A DNA stretch of 64,000 nucleotides, from the NCBI RefSeq assembly GCF_000024025.1, contig NC_013131.1, positions 8,722,229 to 8,786,228 on the forward strand, in the 5' to 3' direction. This stretch comes from Catenulispora acidiphila DSM 44928. Its GTDB lineage: Bacteria; Actinomycetota; Actinomycetes; Streptomycetales; Catenulisporaceae. Within the stretch, counting starts at the first letter, position 1. The number at the start of each line of letters is the position of its first letter. This document shows positions 45,961-55,746 of this stretch, piece by piece. Both the position numbers and the translations under genes were made by a program. Under the pieces are notes generated by a model. It saw nothing but the letters and a program-made list of their open reading frames with translations, made no database searches and was not told the DNA's origin.

Positions 45961-46842
45961 ATGACGAGACACGAACTGAGCGGGCCGGACCGGCTCGCCT
46001 TCGAGGGGATCCACCGGCTGAAAGTGGTCACCACCTCGGGCCGGGTCGACGTGGTCGGAGCCGGCGAGGACGGCGCGGCCGTGGTCGACGTGACCCGGGT
46101 CAAGGGCGAGGAGCCGCTGGTCGTCGCGGCCGAGGACGGCGAGCTGACGGTGCGGCACGGGGAGTTCCGGCCGAACGTGCTCGGCTGGCTGATGCACGGC
46201 CGCAAGATCGAGGCCGACATCTCCATCCAGGTGCCGCCGGACTGCCTGGTGGACGTCACGGTGGTCTCCGGGCCGCTGGTGGTGTCCAACCTGCACGAGC
46301 GCACCCGGGTCCAGGGCGTGTCCGGCGAGATCACGCTGGCCCAGCTGCACGGGCCCACCGACGTCAAGACGGTCTCCGGGGCGATCACCGCCGAGAGCGT
46401 GACCGACGACCTGAGCGCGCACACCGTCTCCGGGGCGATCACCGTGATCGCCCTCGGGACGCAGAACAAGATCAAGGCCGGGACCACCTCGGGCGCGATC
46501 ACCGTGGACCTGGAGGACGGCACCGACGCCCCGCGCCTGGAGCTGAACGTGGTCTCCGGGCAGGTCATCGTCCGCGCCCCGGAAGATGCGAACCTGGAGG
46601 TGGACATGTCCACGATGAGCGGCCGCACGGTCACCACCTTCGACGGTCTGGACTCCCAGCCGCTGTTCGGGAACAAGCAGATCCCCTTCACCAAGCCGCG
46701 GCAGCTGTCCGGACGTTTGGGTACCGGGCAGGGGAGGCTTAAGGCACGGGCGGTGTCCGGTGACATGACGCTGCTGAGAAGGGCCGTCGACCCCGAGCTC
46801 TCGGGCTCGGACGTGGACGGCGAAGATGGAGAGGATCGTTAG
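45961..46842 (+). CDS. DUF4097-family beta-strand repeat protein
   Basis: The ~293-residue protein is built of repeating strand turns with the family signature: LKVVTTSGRVDVVG, VTVVSGPLVV, VQGVSGEITLAQLHG, VKTVSGAITAES, AHTVSGAITVIAL, and KARAVSGDMTLL. It probably forms a beta-solenoid. Bacterial relatives often sit beside PadR or envelope-stress genes; the function is unknown. GTG 45958 and ATG 45961 are both possible. Its stop abuts the PadR start (TAG then ATG). Confidence 0.85.
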   Translation: MTRHELSGPDRLAFEGIHRLKVVTTSGRVDVVGAGEDGAAVVDVTRVKGEEPLVVAAEDGELTVRHGEFRPNVLGWLMHGRKIEADISIQVPPDCLVDVTVVSGPLVVSNLHERTRVQGVSGEITLAQLHGPTDVKTVSGAITAESVTDDLSAHTVSGAITVIALGTQNKIKAGTTSGAITVDLEDGTDAPRLELNVVSGQVIVRAPEDANLEVDMSTMSGRTVTTFDGLDSQPLFGNKQIPFTKPRQLSGRLGTGQGRLKARAVSGDMTLLRRAVDPELSGSDVDGEDGEDR

Positions 46843-47676
46843 ATGGCACCCGTCTTCGGACACGGACGGCTGCGGCTGTACCTGTTGAAGCTCCTTGCCG
46901 AGAGCCCCAAGCACGGGTACGAGATCATCCAGCAGCTCAAGGAGCGGTTCCAGGGCCTGTACGCGCCCAGCGCCGGCACGGTGTACCCCCGCCTGTCGCG
47001 CCTGGAGAGCGAGGGCCTGATCCGGCACGAGACCGACGAGCGCGGCCGCAAGGTGTACCACATCACCGACGCCGGCCGCACCGAACTCGCCGCCCGCGCC
47101 GACGACATGGACGCGCTGGAGACCGAGATCCGCGAATCGGTCAGCAGCCTCGCCGAGGAGATCCGCGACGAGGTCAAGGAATCCGCCCGCCACATCCAGG
47201 AGGAACTGCGCGCCGCCGCGGCCGAAGCCCGCACCGAGGCGCGCACGGAGTCCCGCACCGAGCCCCGCAGCGAGCCCAAGCGCGACCACGCCGGCCCCGC
47301 CCACCCCCCGGCGGACCGCTCGCAGTGGGGCAAGGACGAATGGCGCGAGTGGAAGCGAGCCCAGAACGACTGGAAGGAACAGTGGAAGGACCAGTGGGCC
47401 GCCCAATGGCGCGAACACTGGCAGGACGAAGCCACCCGCTGGCAGCGCTTCGCCCAGGACAGCGTCGACGACTGGACCGGCCGCCGCCCCCGCGACCGAG
47501 CCGACCGCGAACAACTCGACGAACTCCGAGCCACCTTCATGCACTTCCGCGACGAAGTCCGCACCATGGCCCGCGAACACCAGGCCGACATCCCGGTGAC
47601 CCAGGACCAACTGAACGCCGCCCGCGAAGTCCTCGAACGCGCCGCCCGCGAGCTGCGCGACATCTTCCGCGGCTGA
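46843..47676 (+). CDS. PadR-family transcriptional regulator with long C-terminal extension
   Basis: Residues 1-~90 form a PadR winged helix (LRLYLLKLLAESPKHGYEIIQQLKERF, then SAGTVYPRLSRLESEGLIRH, ERGRKVYHITDAGR). The rest, to 277, is highly charged helix with a Trp/Lys/Gln-rich patch (WKEQWKDQWAAQWREHW) and a coiled-coil end. This is longer than usual PadR proteins and may bind a partner. It is translated immediately after the DUF4097 gene and probably regulates both. Confidence 0.88.
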   Translation: MAPVFGHGRLRLYLLKLLAESPKHGYEIIQQLKERFQGLYAPSAGTVYPRLSRLESEGLIRHETDERGRKVYHITDAGRTELAARADDMDALETEIRESVSSLAEEIRDEVKESARHIQEELRAAAAEARTEARTESRTEPRSEPKRDHAGPAHPPADRSQWGKDEWREWKRAQNDWKEQWKDQWAAQWREHWQDEATRWQRFAQDSVDDWTGRRPRDRADREQLDELRATFMHFRDEVRTMAREHQADIPVTQDQLNAAREVLERAARELRDIFRG

Positions 47677-48115
47677 CGGTCCCGGGCCCGCGGGAAGGGG
47701 CGCCGCCGCGCCGGCCGCGCTGGGTGCGGCCGCGCGGGGCGGGCTGCGCTGACCCGCGGCTTCGGTTCGGGGGGCTGCGGGTTGGCGTGGGGGCGGGGCA
47801 GGTTGAGGGCTGAGTTCGGGCTCTGGCTCCGGGCTAGGCTCGAGCGCAGGCTTCGGCATGAGGTTGGGGCTCGGGCCCTGACTTCGGCAGGAGATCAGGG
47901 TTCGACTCGGGCTCCAGCTCCACACTCCAGGTTCTGGCTCCGGGCTCCGGCTTTGGGCCGGCAACCGGTTCGGGTACACGGGGCATGTTCTCCGGGCGGC
48001 AGCTCGGGTTGCGGAGGGGGCGGCGGCGCGTGCCGGGAGTGATCCTGGTGCGCGCCGTTTGCGTTCCGTGGGGGTCGGGGGGATGCGGCATCATGGCGGG
48101 TGGGAGGGAGCCATC
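47677..48115. other. Intergenic region upstream of the MoxR-vWA operon
   Basis: About 440 bases rich in degenerate GGCTC/GGGCTC units. A GGCCGC/GCGGCC hairpin near 47718-47738 may terminate the padR transcript. No consensus promoter was found for the operon that follows. Confidence 0.45.
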
Positions 48116-50863
48116 GTGGTCGCAGGATTGGTCGACGCTGTGCACTTCGCGGGGCGGGATGATGCGTGGGCGGTGCTGCGGGGCCTTGGGGAGGCGGGGG
48201 TCGCCGAGGGGATCGCGGGGGCTTCGCTGCCCTTGTGCGTGGCGGTGAGTGATTTCGTGCTCGAAGAGCCTTCTTCGGCGACGGCGGTGGCGTTGGCTCG
48301 GCGGGCTCTGGCCGATGAGACCGTGGCTGATCCGGACACCGTGCTGCGGGCGCTGATCCGGCTGGCGGATCCGGTGGTCGACGAGGCGCTGGTGCGGACC
48401 GAGGGCAAGCGGCCGCGGGCGTGGGTCCTGGCCGCGCTGGTCCGGGACCGGCGAGGCGCGGATGGCCGGCCGGTGATCGCCCCCGGCATCGAGCAGTTCC
48501 TGCGCGGACAGCTGGTGCGCGCCACACGGCGCCACGCGGGACGGGACAACCCGACACCGGCACGCGTCGAGGCCGAGATCACCAGAGCCGCATGCTACGC
48601 CGACGACGCCGACCTGGTCGCCACCGCGCTGCCGCTCGCCATGCGGTTCCAGCTGATGCCCCCGGTGATGCGGGGACTGCTGACGCTGCGCGACCACGGG
48701 CTCCTCAGCTCGCTGTGGGAGGGGTACGGCGGGCTGCGCGAAGTCGCCACCACGGTCATGGCCACGAGCGTGGGGCACTACGGCCCGTGGTGGGAGCCAG
48801 TGCTCGCCTTCGGCGATACCGGCGACGACGCGGCGCTTGTCAAGGCACCGCGCCGCCTCCGCACCGACAGGCTGCCGCCGGCGCACGACGCGGACTCCTG
48901 GACCAGGCCGAACATCGGATCGCAGCACTACGAGATGCCCTGGGACGCGGTGCTCGAGTACGCCGCGCTGGTCGGCAAGGGCGAGGAGGGCACGCAGGCC
49001 GGGCAGGCGACGTCGCGCGGTCTCGACGAGGCGGCGGCACGCGAGGACGTCCCGCAGGACGTGCGGGCCACGTTCGAGGAGCGGTACCCGCGCGCAGTGT
49101 TCTGGTCCGCGCGCCCCGACATCGAGACTCTGCGGCGCGCGCATGACTCCGCCGAGCGCTTGACCCCGGCGACGCGGCACTTCGCCACCCGCGAACTGCT
49201 GCGCCGCGGTCTGCTTCACGGCTCGCTGAGTGCGAAAGAGGCAGTGGCACACGCGGAGCCGGCGGCGGAACTCTTAGCGCTGGCGCTGCCGACCCCGCCC
49301 GGACTAGCGAAGTACTACACGGCGAAGGGCAAAAACAGCTTCGCGCCGCACTTCGTCCACATCCCGGCGGAGGCCGACGAGCGGTACCAGGCGGAGCTAC
49401 GCACGGCGGTCGCCGAGGCGATCGGAACGGACCCGGCACGCTGGCTCAAGGTACTGACCCGAGTCGCAGCATGGGAAGGAAGCCTCGCCACACTGCTCGA
49501 CGCTGTCGACGCCGGAGAGCCGCTGCCACAGCGACGCGGGTCGCGATGGCCGCGCGGGGTCGATCCGGCGGCCGTGCTGCTGGAGGTCGCGCCGGAGGGA
49601 TTGGTCGCGGCGCTGCAGGAGGCGGCGGGGCAGAGTGGCGCGAAACCATTTGCGGACAACGGAGGGCTTGGCGCCGACCCGGCGCAATCCTCCAGCCCTG
49701 AAAGCCGTGCCCTGACAGGCGTCCTCACCCGCATCCTCGACCGAGGTCCCGCACCTCGCTGGCTCCTGGACCTCGCGGTCGGCCCGCATGGAACCTTCGC
49801 CATGCGGCTGGCGGCGGCCCGCAATCCGGCGGCGACGGTCGGCACGCTCTGGCGGCTGGCCGACCGCGAGCCCGCCGAACCCGGCGTCCTGGCGGCGGTG
49901 TATCTGCATCCGCTGGCCTCGCTGGAGCTGCGGATCGCGGCGGTCGTGCGGTCCGAGACCGCCGGCGGCCTGTATCCGGGCTTGGTGCGGCGCCTGGTCA
50001 CCCGGTACGCCGAACCCGCGCTGCTCCAGCCGGCCCTCGAATCGCACGACCCCGAGCTGCTGCACTCCGTGCTGCGGCGCAGCAACCGCTCGCTGCAGAC
50101 CGACCGGCGCGTCGTCGGCTACGCCCACCTCGCCGCGGCCGCCGGTCCGGAACCGGTGTGGGCGCTGGAGTTGGAGCGCGCCGGCAGCCTGGAGCGCATG
50201 CACGAGGCGGTCCGCGCCTCGATGAGCTCCCACAATGACGAGCCCTTGCAGGCAGCCGCCGCCGGCATCGCACGCCCGGACCCCGAGCGGATCACCGAAC
50301 TCTGGGACGCCGGCTTCCAGCAGACACGTCCCGACACCGCCGACCGCGTCCGCAAGCATCTCGACGGCCGCCCCGAACGCTGGCTGCGGCTCGCCGAACC
50401 CGGGACCACGCTGCACGGCATGCTCGCCGAGCTCGAAGGTGGGGAGCCGCACGTGCCGCAGCCACGCCGGGACTCCGACACGCCCGCGCCGCCAATAGCC
50501 CCGCCGCCGACCACAGCCACCCCCACGCCGCGCGACCCCAAGCCGCGCCTCAGCCAGACCCCGAGCCTGCTGCCGCCCCTGCCCCGAAACAAATCCGAAC
50601 CCGAACCCGAATCCGGAGCCGGAGCCGGACTCGAACCGGCAGCCAGCGCTATTCCAGCTCCCGCACCGCACCACCCCACCACGCACCCCAAAGCAACAGC
50701 CGGCGCGACACCAACCCCCGCCCCGCAGAAACCCACCGCGCACCCCGAACCGACAGCCAGCGCGATATCAGCTCCCGCTCTGCACCACCCAGCCCCGCAC
50801 CACCCCACCGCGCACCCCGAACCGGCCTCCCCCGGCGAACCCCCGAAGCCGCCCGCCGCGTGA
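48116..50863 (+). CDS. Large helical-repeat-like protein of the MoxR-vWA operon
   Basis: About 915 residues, Ala/Leu/Arg-rich and probably an alpha-helical repeat scaffold (ADDADLVATALPLAMRFQL, LAVGPHGTFAMRLAAARNPAATVGTLWRLADREP). Near residue ~700 it has GPEPVWALELERAGSLERM and then HLDGRPERWLRL, segments that recur in the next gene. The last ~130 residues are low-complexity Pro/Ala/Thr/Glu. The GTG at 48116 has a GGGAGGGAG site. An in-frame TTA codon at 49274-49276 is a rare codon in such genomes and could bring tRNA-dependent (bldA-type) control. It overlaps the next gene by four bases. Family not recognised. Confidence 0.75.
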   Translation: MVAGLVDAVHFAGRDDAWAVLRGLGEAGVAEGIAGASLPLCVAVSDFVLEEPSSATAVALARRALADETVADPDTVLRALIRLADPVVDEALVRTEGKRPRAWVLAALVRDRRGADGRPVIAPGIEQFLRGQLVRATRRHAGRDNPTPARVEAEITRAACYADDADLVATALPLAMRFQLMPPVMRGLLTLRDHGLLSSLWEGYGGLREVATTVMATSVGHYGPWWEPVLAFGDTGDDAALVKAPRRLRTDRLPPAHDADSWTRPNIGSQHYEMPWDAVLEYAALVGKGEEGTQAGQATSRGLDEAAAREDVPQDVRATFEERYPRAVFWSARPDIETLRRAHDSAERLTPATRHFATRELLRRGLLHGSLSAKEAVAHAEPAAELLALALPTPPGLAKYYTAKGKNSFAPHFVHIPAEADERYQAELRTAVAEAIGTDPARWLKVLTRVAAWEGSLATLLDAVDAGEPLPQRRGSRWPRGVDPAAVLLEVAPEGLVAALQEAAGQSGAKPFADNGGLGADPAQSSSPESRALTGVLTRILDRGPAPRWLLDLAVGPHGTFAMRLAAARNPAATVGTLWRLADREPAEPGVLAAVYLHPLASLELRIAAVVRSETAGGLYPGLVRRLVTRYAEPALLQPALESHDPELLHSVLRRSNRSLQTDRRVVGYAHLAAAAGPEPVWALELERAGSLERMHEAVRASMSSHNDEPLQAAAAGIARPDPERITELWDAGFQQTRPDTADRVRKHLDGRPERWLRLAEPGTTLHGMLAELEGGEPHVPQPRRDSDTPAPPIAPPPTTATPTPRDPKPRLSQTPSLLPPLPRNKSEPEPESGAGAGLEPAASAIPAPAPHHPTTHPKATAGATPTPAPQKPTAHPEPTASAISAPALHHPAPHHPTAHPEPASPGEPPKPPAA

Positions 50864-52395
50864 ACGCCCCAGCCCTCATCCTGAACCTGCTCCACGCGGC
50901 GCGGCGCGAGGACGTCGCCCCGGTTCTGGCGCTGCTGTCCGATGCCGAACTGGCGGCGGGGCTGGCCTCCGAGCACTGCGATCCTCAGCTGCGCACCGTC
51001 GCGGTGGACCGCGAAGCCCTGTGCCACGCCTTGCTCGATCCGCGCGAGACCCCTGAGGACCTGCCCACCAAGGCCGGCGGGGTTCAGGGCATGGTGCGTC
51101 TCGCCGCTCGCGCCCCGTATCAGACCGTGCTGCCCGGGGGCATCACGCCCTATGGCCGTCCGCAGGCCGATCTGCGGCACCGCCTCGCCGCCGGGCTCAA
51201 CGCCGCCCTGGGTACCGATGCGTGGCGTTGGTACGGCGCCATGTGCCTGGTCGACGTGTGGTCGGGTTCCTTCGGCGCGCTGCTCGACGAGGTCGCTGGC
51301 TGGTCCACGGAGTCTCAGCTCCCCAAGAGCTCTATGCGCTTCCGTCTAAAGGGTCAGGTGTTCCTGCCCGGCGTGCTGCTCGCGATGGCTCCTCCGGCGG
51401 TCGTCGCGGCTGCGCTTCCCTACACCGCGGAGCGGTCCGTGGGGATGATCCAGGGCCTGCTCATACACGCGCCCTACCACCCCGCCTATCAGGACTACGC
51501 CTTCGGTCCGGACGGGTCCGACTACGCGCGCCAGTCACTGTGCCAGAGCGTCGGCACGCCGCTGGCGGTCGCCCACGAGTTGCTGGATCGCGAGCTGTTC
51601 CACCAGAACGTGGAGGCGGTCGCCTACGGGCACGACGATCTCGCTCTTCGCCTGCGCATCTATCGGGACCCGGACTCCGACACTCCATGGCAGACCAGCA
51701 GGCTGGACCATACGACGCCCGAGGAGTTCTACGCACTGCTGTCCGCTACAGAGACGGCCGAGGAGATCTTCGACCTGCTCAGCATCCTGCGCCGCGCCAT
51801 GGAGCGCACTCCCGCGATCGGGAAGCTGCGCATCTTCGCCTACAGCCGGCTCGCGCAGCTGGCCGGGCCGGAGCCGGTGTGGACTCTCGAGCTGGCATCC
51901 GCGGGCGGTGTGGAGCTGTTGGTCCATCCCGCGGTCCGCGCCTCCATGGCCGCCGGCGATATCGCGCCGATCGTCGCCGCCGCCGAGGCCGCCGCCGAGA
52001 ACGTGCCGGGTCCGCCGCCTCCGGCGCCGAATCAGGACTCGCTGACCGACTGGCCTTTGGAGGACGCGGTGCGCGGCGGTCTCGACGGACGCCCGGAGCG
52101 ATGGCAGACAATGCTCGAATCATATGACAAAGCAACCGAATCGCCCCTCGCCCTCGTGCAATGGGCAACAGGCCAATCAGTTCGACCGGCGGCCCGCGAC
52201 AGAGAAGACTTGACCCAGAGCACGAACCGGCCCGAGAACCAGCCTGAGAACCAGCTCGAGAAGCAGCCTGAGAACCAGCCCGCGAACCGACCCCCGCACC
52301 GCCCAACGAACCCCGCACCGCACCACCCAACGAACCACCCGACGCCCCCACCCCCGCCGCCCGCCCCGACCCCCGTGCAGGAGGACGCCGCATGA
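50860..52395 (+). CDS. Second helical-repeat-like protein, related to the preceding gene
   Basis: The 511-residue protein starts at a GTG overlapping the previous stop (GTGA). Its C-terminal part has GPEPVWTLELASAGGVELL, AVRASMAAGD and GLDGRPERWQTML, clearly related to matching segments in the upstream protein. The N-terminal half carries AWRWYGAMCLVDVWSGSFGALLDE and is specific to this gene. The tail is a Pro/Asn/Gln repeat (NQPENQ) of ~60 residues. It is likely a scaffold or substrate adaptor for the ATPase. Family not recognised. Confidence 0.75.
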   Translation: MNAPALILNLLHAARREDVAPVLALLSDAELAAGLASEHCDPQLRTVAVDREALCHALLDPRETPEDLPTKAGGVQGMVRLAARAPYQTVLPGGITPYGRPQADLRHRLAAGLNAALGTDAWRWYGAMCLVDVWSGSFGALLDEVAGWSTESQLPKSSMRFRLKGQVFLPGVLLAMAPPAVVAAALPYTAERSVGMIQGLLIHAPYHPAYQDYAFGPDGSDYARQSLCQSVGTPLAVAHELLDRELFHQNVEAVAYGHDDLALRLRIYRDPDSDTPWQTSRLDHTTPEEFYALLSATETAEEIFDLLSILRRAMERTPAIGKLRIFAYSRLAQLAGPEPVWTLELASAGGVELLVHPAVRASMAAGDIAPIVAAAEAAAENVPGPPPPAPNQDSLTDWPLEDAVRGGLDGRPERWQTMLESYDKATESPLALVQWATGQSVRPAARDREDLTQSTNRPENQPENQLEKQPENQPANRPPHRPTNPAPHHPTNHPTPPPPPPAPTPVQEDAA

Positions 52396-53813
52396 AGACC
52401 CACGAGTCGGACCGCCGCTCGCGGCGCCTCCCGGTCAGCGCCACCGACCGCAAGGCGCTGGCGGCGTGGCAGCCCGCCGAGCCGGAGACGATCGCCGAGG
52501 CCGTGCGGCTGAAGGAGGCGGCGCTCGTCGACTTCGGCATGGAGTCCTCGGCCATCGCCGGCTGGATCTACTCCAAGTGCGCGCACCAGGTGCCCACCAC
52601 CGCCATCGAGACCGCCGCGGTGATGGCCGCCGGCGACGGTACCTGCCTGCTGCTGTTCAACCCGGACTTCTTCGTCGAGCTGGGGCTGGACGGGGTGAAG
52701 TTCGTGCTCTTCCACGAGGCGCGGCACCTGATCCAGCGGCATCTGTTCACCGAGCCGGAGCTGCGCGAGGACCCGGTCTTCGACATCGCCATCGAGTGCA
52801 CCATCAACCACGTCGCACTGACCCGGCTGCGCCGCCAGAGCCTGCCGGTGGCCGGCGGCGAGCCGACCGGGGTGGACCCGCGCAAGGTCTTCGCCAGGTA
52901 CCACGCGGACCTCACCGCGCAGGGTCTGACCCCGTTCTCCTACGAGGAGTTCATCCACACCGACATGGGCTGCTACACCGAGCTGCGCCGGATGAAGCAC
53001 CCGCCGACGCCGCCGCCGATCTGCGTCCACGAGCTCCTGCAGGAGCTGCAGGACGAGCTGGCCGACGCCGAGACCATCGCCCGGATCGGCAACGAGGTGT
53101 TGGCGAACGTGCTGCTGGCCGGCAAGCGCGGGGTGCGCGAGGCGCGCTCGGAGCTGCTGGACCTCATCGCGCGCACCGAGGGCGCCACCGAGCGGCTGAG
53201 CAAGCTGTGGGGCGATCTGGGCGCCGGGATGATCCGCGGGCAGACCCAGCGGACCCGGCGGGTGGACTGGTGGCAGCGCTGGCTGGTGGACGTGCTGGCC
53301 TCCAAGCTCGCCGAGGGCGAGCGCCTGGTCTACCCGAAGAAGCGCGGGGCGGTGCTGGCCGCGCTCGGCGAGGATCCGACGCTGTCCCGGCGCGGCCCGG
53401 AGCGGCACCGGGTGGTGGCGATCGCGGTGGACGCCTCCGGGTCGATGCCGCCGCCGGTGGTGGACTGGATCGCCTCGCTGGTCGGGCAGCTCGACGGCGT
53501 CGAGGCGCACTGGCTGTCCTTCGACGCCGCGGTGGTGCCCTTCGCCCCGGGCGACCCGCTGGTCGGCGGCGGCGGGACCAGCTTCCAGGCGGTCGCCGAC
53601 TACCTGGAGGGCCGCGCGCCCTCGGCCCGGACCGGCGAGCCGTTCGAGGAGACGCTGGACGCCGTCATCATGGTCACCGACGGCATCGCCCCGCACATCA
53701 CGCCCGCCGAGCCGGACAAGTGGATCTGGCTGATCACCGAGCACGGCGACGACTGGCCCGAGAGCCACACGCCGCAGATGGCCTGTCACACCGTACGAAC
53801 GGGGGACCGTTGA
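52392..53813 (+). CDS. DUF2201-type metallopeptidase-like/vWA protein
   Basis: The 473-residue protein has a zinc-peptidase-like N-terminal domain with His108-Glu-x-x-His112 (LFHEARHLIQRH) and the following DIAIECTINHVAL, and a C-terminal vWA-like domain with a MIDAS motif DASGS at 347-351 and a later MVTDGIAP. Proteins of this family are usually paired with MoxR ATPases, which load or remodel them. Whether the peptidase is active is unknown. The ATG overlaps the upstream stop, and the next gene overlaps its stop. Confidence 0.85.
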   Translation: MKTHESDRRSRRLPVSATDRKALAAWQPAEPETIAEAVRLKEAALVDFGMESSAIAGWIYSKCAHQVPTTAIETAAVMAAGDGTCLLLFNPDFFVELGLDGVKFVLFHEARHLIQRHLFTEPELREDPVFDIAIECTINHVALTRLRRQSLPVAGGEPTGVDPRKVFARYHADLTAQGLTPFSYEEFIHTDMGCYTELRRMKHPPTPPPICVHELLQELQDELADAETIARIGNEVLANVLLAGKRGVREARSELLDLIARTEGATERLSKLWGDLGAGMIRGQTQRTRRVDWWQRWLVDVLASKLAEGERLVYPKKRGAVLAALGEDPTLSRRGPERHRVVAIAVDASGSMPPPVVDWIASLVGQLDGVEAHWLSFDAAVVPFAPGDPLVGGGGTSFQAVADYLEGRAPSARTGEPFEETLDAVIMVTDGIAPHITPAEPDKWIWLITEHGDDWPESHTPQMACHTVRTGDR

Positions 53814-55744
53814 GCGAGTACAGCACCGGCCAGACCGCCCTGCCGCCGGAGGAGGAGCACTTCGACACCGGCTTCGGCCAGGACGGCAGGCTGCCGCGCC
53901 AAGGCGGCGGCGGGGGCGCCGGGACCGCGCGCGCCGCCGCGGCCCGGCCCTCGGCCCTGGAGGCGTTCATCGACGCGATGATCGACCTGGGCCAGACCGG
54001 GCAGATCTTCGGCGAGCACGGCATCGGCAAGACCGCGACGTTCGCCGCGCACATCGCCCGCGCGTACGACGACACCGAGCTGGTCTACGTCCCGGCCGCG
54101 AACCTGGCGCCGGACGACCTGCTGGTGAACGCCCCGGTGCGGGACCCGCGCAGCGGCGAGCTGGTCCTGCGGCAGCTGGTGATGCGCCAGCTCAAGCCGG
54201 GGCGCAACTTCGTGCTCCTGATCGACGACTCGCTGCAGGCGGGTCCGGCGATCCAGTCGCAGCTGATGCAGATCGCCTGCAACTGGACCCTGGGCGAGCA
54301 CGACCTGCGGGCTCTGGGCTGCATCGGCGTCTTCTTGGCGGACAACGAGTCGCTCGCCGAGACCGCGGCGCGGCGCAGCGACTTCGCGATCCTGGACCGG
54401 ATGGTCACCATCAAGGTCACCGCGAACGACACCGCCTGGCGCGAGGCGCTGCGCCGTGCGTTCCCGCAGTTCGACCTGACCGCGGTCTTCCGTCTTTGGG
54501 CCGCTCAGCCCCCGGAGATCCGGCGGCTGCTGTCCCCGCGCACGCTGGAGCACATCCTGGCCAACGCCGCCGAGGGCTTTCCCCTCGTCTGGGGTCTGCC
54601 GCTGCTCAACGGCACGCGGCTGCGGCTGGCTCTGCCGGCCGCCGAGGGCACCCGGGCCAAGGAGGTGGACCGCACCGGGGAGATCCTGGACGCGATCGCC
54701 GCGGCGCTGAACGTCCCGAACCGGTCCGCCATCGCCGACCCGGTGCGGCGCCTGGTGCGCGCGGCGCTGAAGAACCGGTGGTGCGTGCTGGTCCAGGGTC
54801 CGCCCGGCTGCGGCAAGACCGAGGTCGTCAGGGCGCTGATCCAGGAGGTGCTGCGCCGCGACCCGCTGTACTTCTCGCTGCCGGTGACCAACGTCGAGGA
54901 CCTGTGCGCCCCGGTCCCCTCCCCCGACGGCACCCTGGACAACCTGCTGGCCGCCGGCTTCACCGGCGATGAGCCCAAGGCCGTGGTCTGGGACGAGTAC
55001 AACCGGCCCAAGGACAAGGCGGCGTTCGCCCGGCTGATGGAGATCACCCAGGAGTGGTCGGTGGCCGGCCGGCCGATCCGCGGGCTGCGGGCCCAGGTCG
55101 CGCTGCAGAACCCGCCCTACCACGTCGGCCGCAAGCTCTTGGTCGCGCGCAACAACATCGCCCAGGCCTCGCGCTTCACCGCCTCGCTGGACATCACCCC
55201 GGAGGACATCCCGGCGAACGAGTGGCTGATCGCCAAGTACGGCCCGGTCGCCGAGACCGTCCTGGAGTGGTGGAAGAACGACATCGACGACGAGGGCCGC
55301 GCCTGGATCACCAAGCGCACCCTGGAGCGCCTGATCCGGCTGCACGGCCGCGGCCTGCCGCTGCAGCAGGGCCTGGTCTACCTCGGCGACGGCGAGTACG
55401 CGCCGGTCCCGCTCGGCGGGCTGACCGCGCGCCTGGCCGGCTCCCAGCGCACCGGGCTGAAGGAGCTGGCCGCGGACGTCGACACCTGGGAGCGGCGGCT
55501 GGCGCTGGCCGTCTCCGGCGACGCCGAGGGCGACGACGCCTCCGACGTGGTCCACCAGGTCTTCGCCAACGCCGAGCTGTCCCAGCTGAAGAAGCAGCGC
55601 GACGTGGTGATCCGGCTCGCGACGCACCTGCCGCCCAAGCTCCGCGCCACCTATCTGGTCGGCGCCTCGGAGGACGCGCAGTCCTTCTGGGTCGGTGTCC
55701 TCGCGGCTTGCCGGGCCAGGCAGGGTTCGGCCAGGATTCTGTGA
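53810..55744 (+). CDS. MoxR-like ATPase with two AAA modules
   Basis: The 644-residue protein has Walker A motifs at 68-75 (GEHGIGKT) and 330-337 (GPPGCGKT), with Walker B-like LLIDDSLQ and VVWDEYNRP. The C-terminal helical part (VVHQVFANAELSQLKKQRDVVIRL) resembles the lid of MoxR proteins. Tandem modules in one chain are unusual for classical single-module MoxR. The start is a TTG at 53810 that overlaps the vWA stop (TTGA), preceded by GGGGGA. It should power conformational change of the vWA protein. A tRNA-like sequence begins three bases after the stop codon. Confidence 0.85.
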   Translation: MSEYSTGQTALPPEEEHFDTGFGQDGRLPRQGGGGGAGTARAAAARPSALEAFIDAMIDLGQTGQIFGEHGIGKTATFAAHIARAYDDTELVYVPAANLAPDDLLVNAPVRDPRSGELVLRQLVMRQLKPGRNFVLLIDDSLQAGPAIQSQLMQIACNWTLGEHDLRALGCIGVFLADNESLAETAARRSDFAILDRMVTIKVTANDTAWREALRRAFPQFDLTAVFRLWAAQPPEIRRLLSPRTLEHILANAAEGFPLVWGLPLLNGTRLRLALPAAEGTRAKEVDRTGEILDAIAAALNVPNRSAIADPVRRLVRAALKNRWCVLVQGPPGCGKTEVVRALIQEVLRRDPLYFSLPVTNVEDLCAPVPSPDGTLDNLLAAGFTGDEPKAVVWDEYNRPKDKAAFARLMEITQEWSVAGRPIRGLRAQVALQNPPYHVGRKLLVARNNIAQASRFTASLDITPEDIPANEWLIAKYGPVAETVLEWWKNDIDDEGRAWITKRTLERLIRLHGRGLPLQQGLVYLGDGEYAPVPLGGLTARLAGSQRTGLKELAADVDTWERRLALAVSGDAEGDDASDVVHQVFANAELSQLKKQRDVVIRLATHLPPKLRATYLVGASEDAQSFWVGVLAACRARQGSARIL

Positions 55745-55746
55745 AC

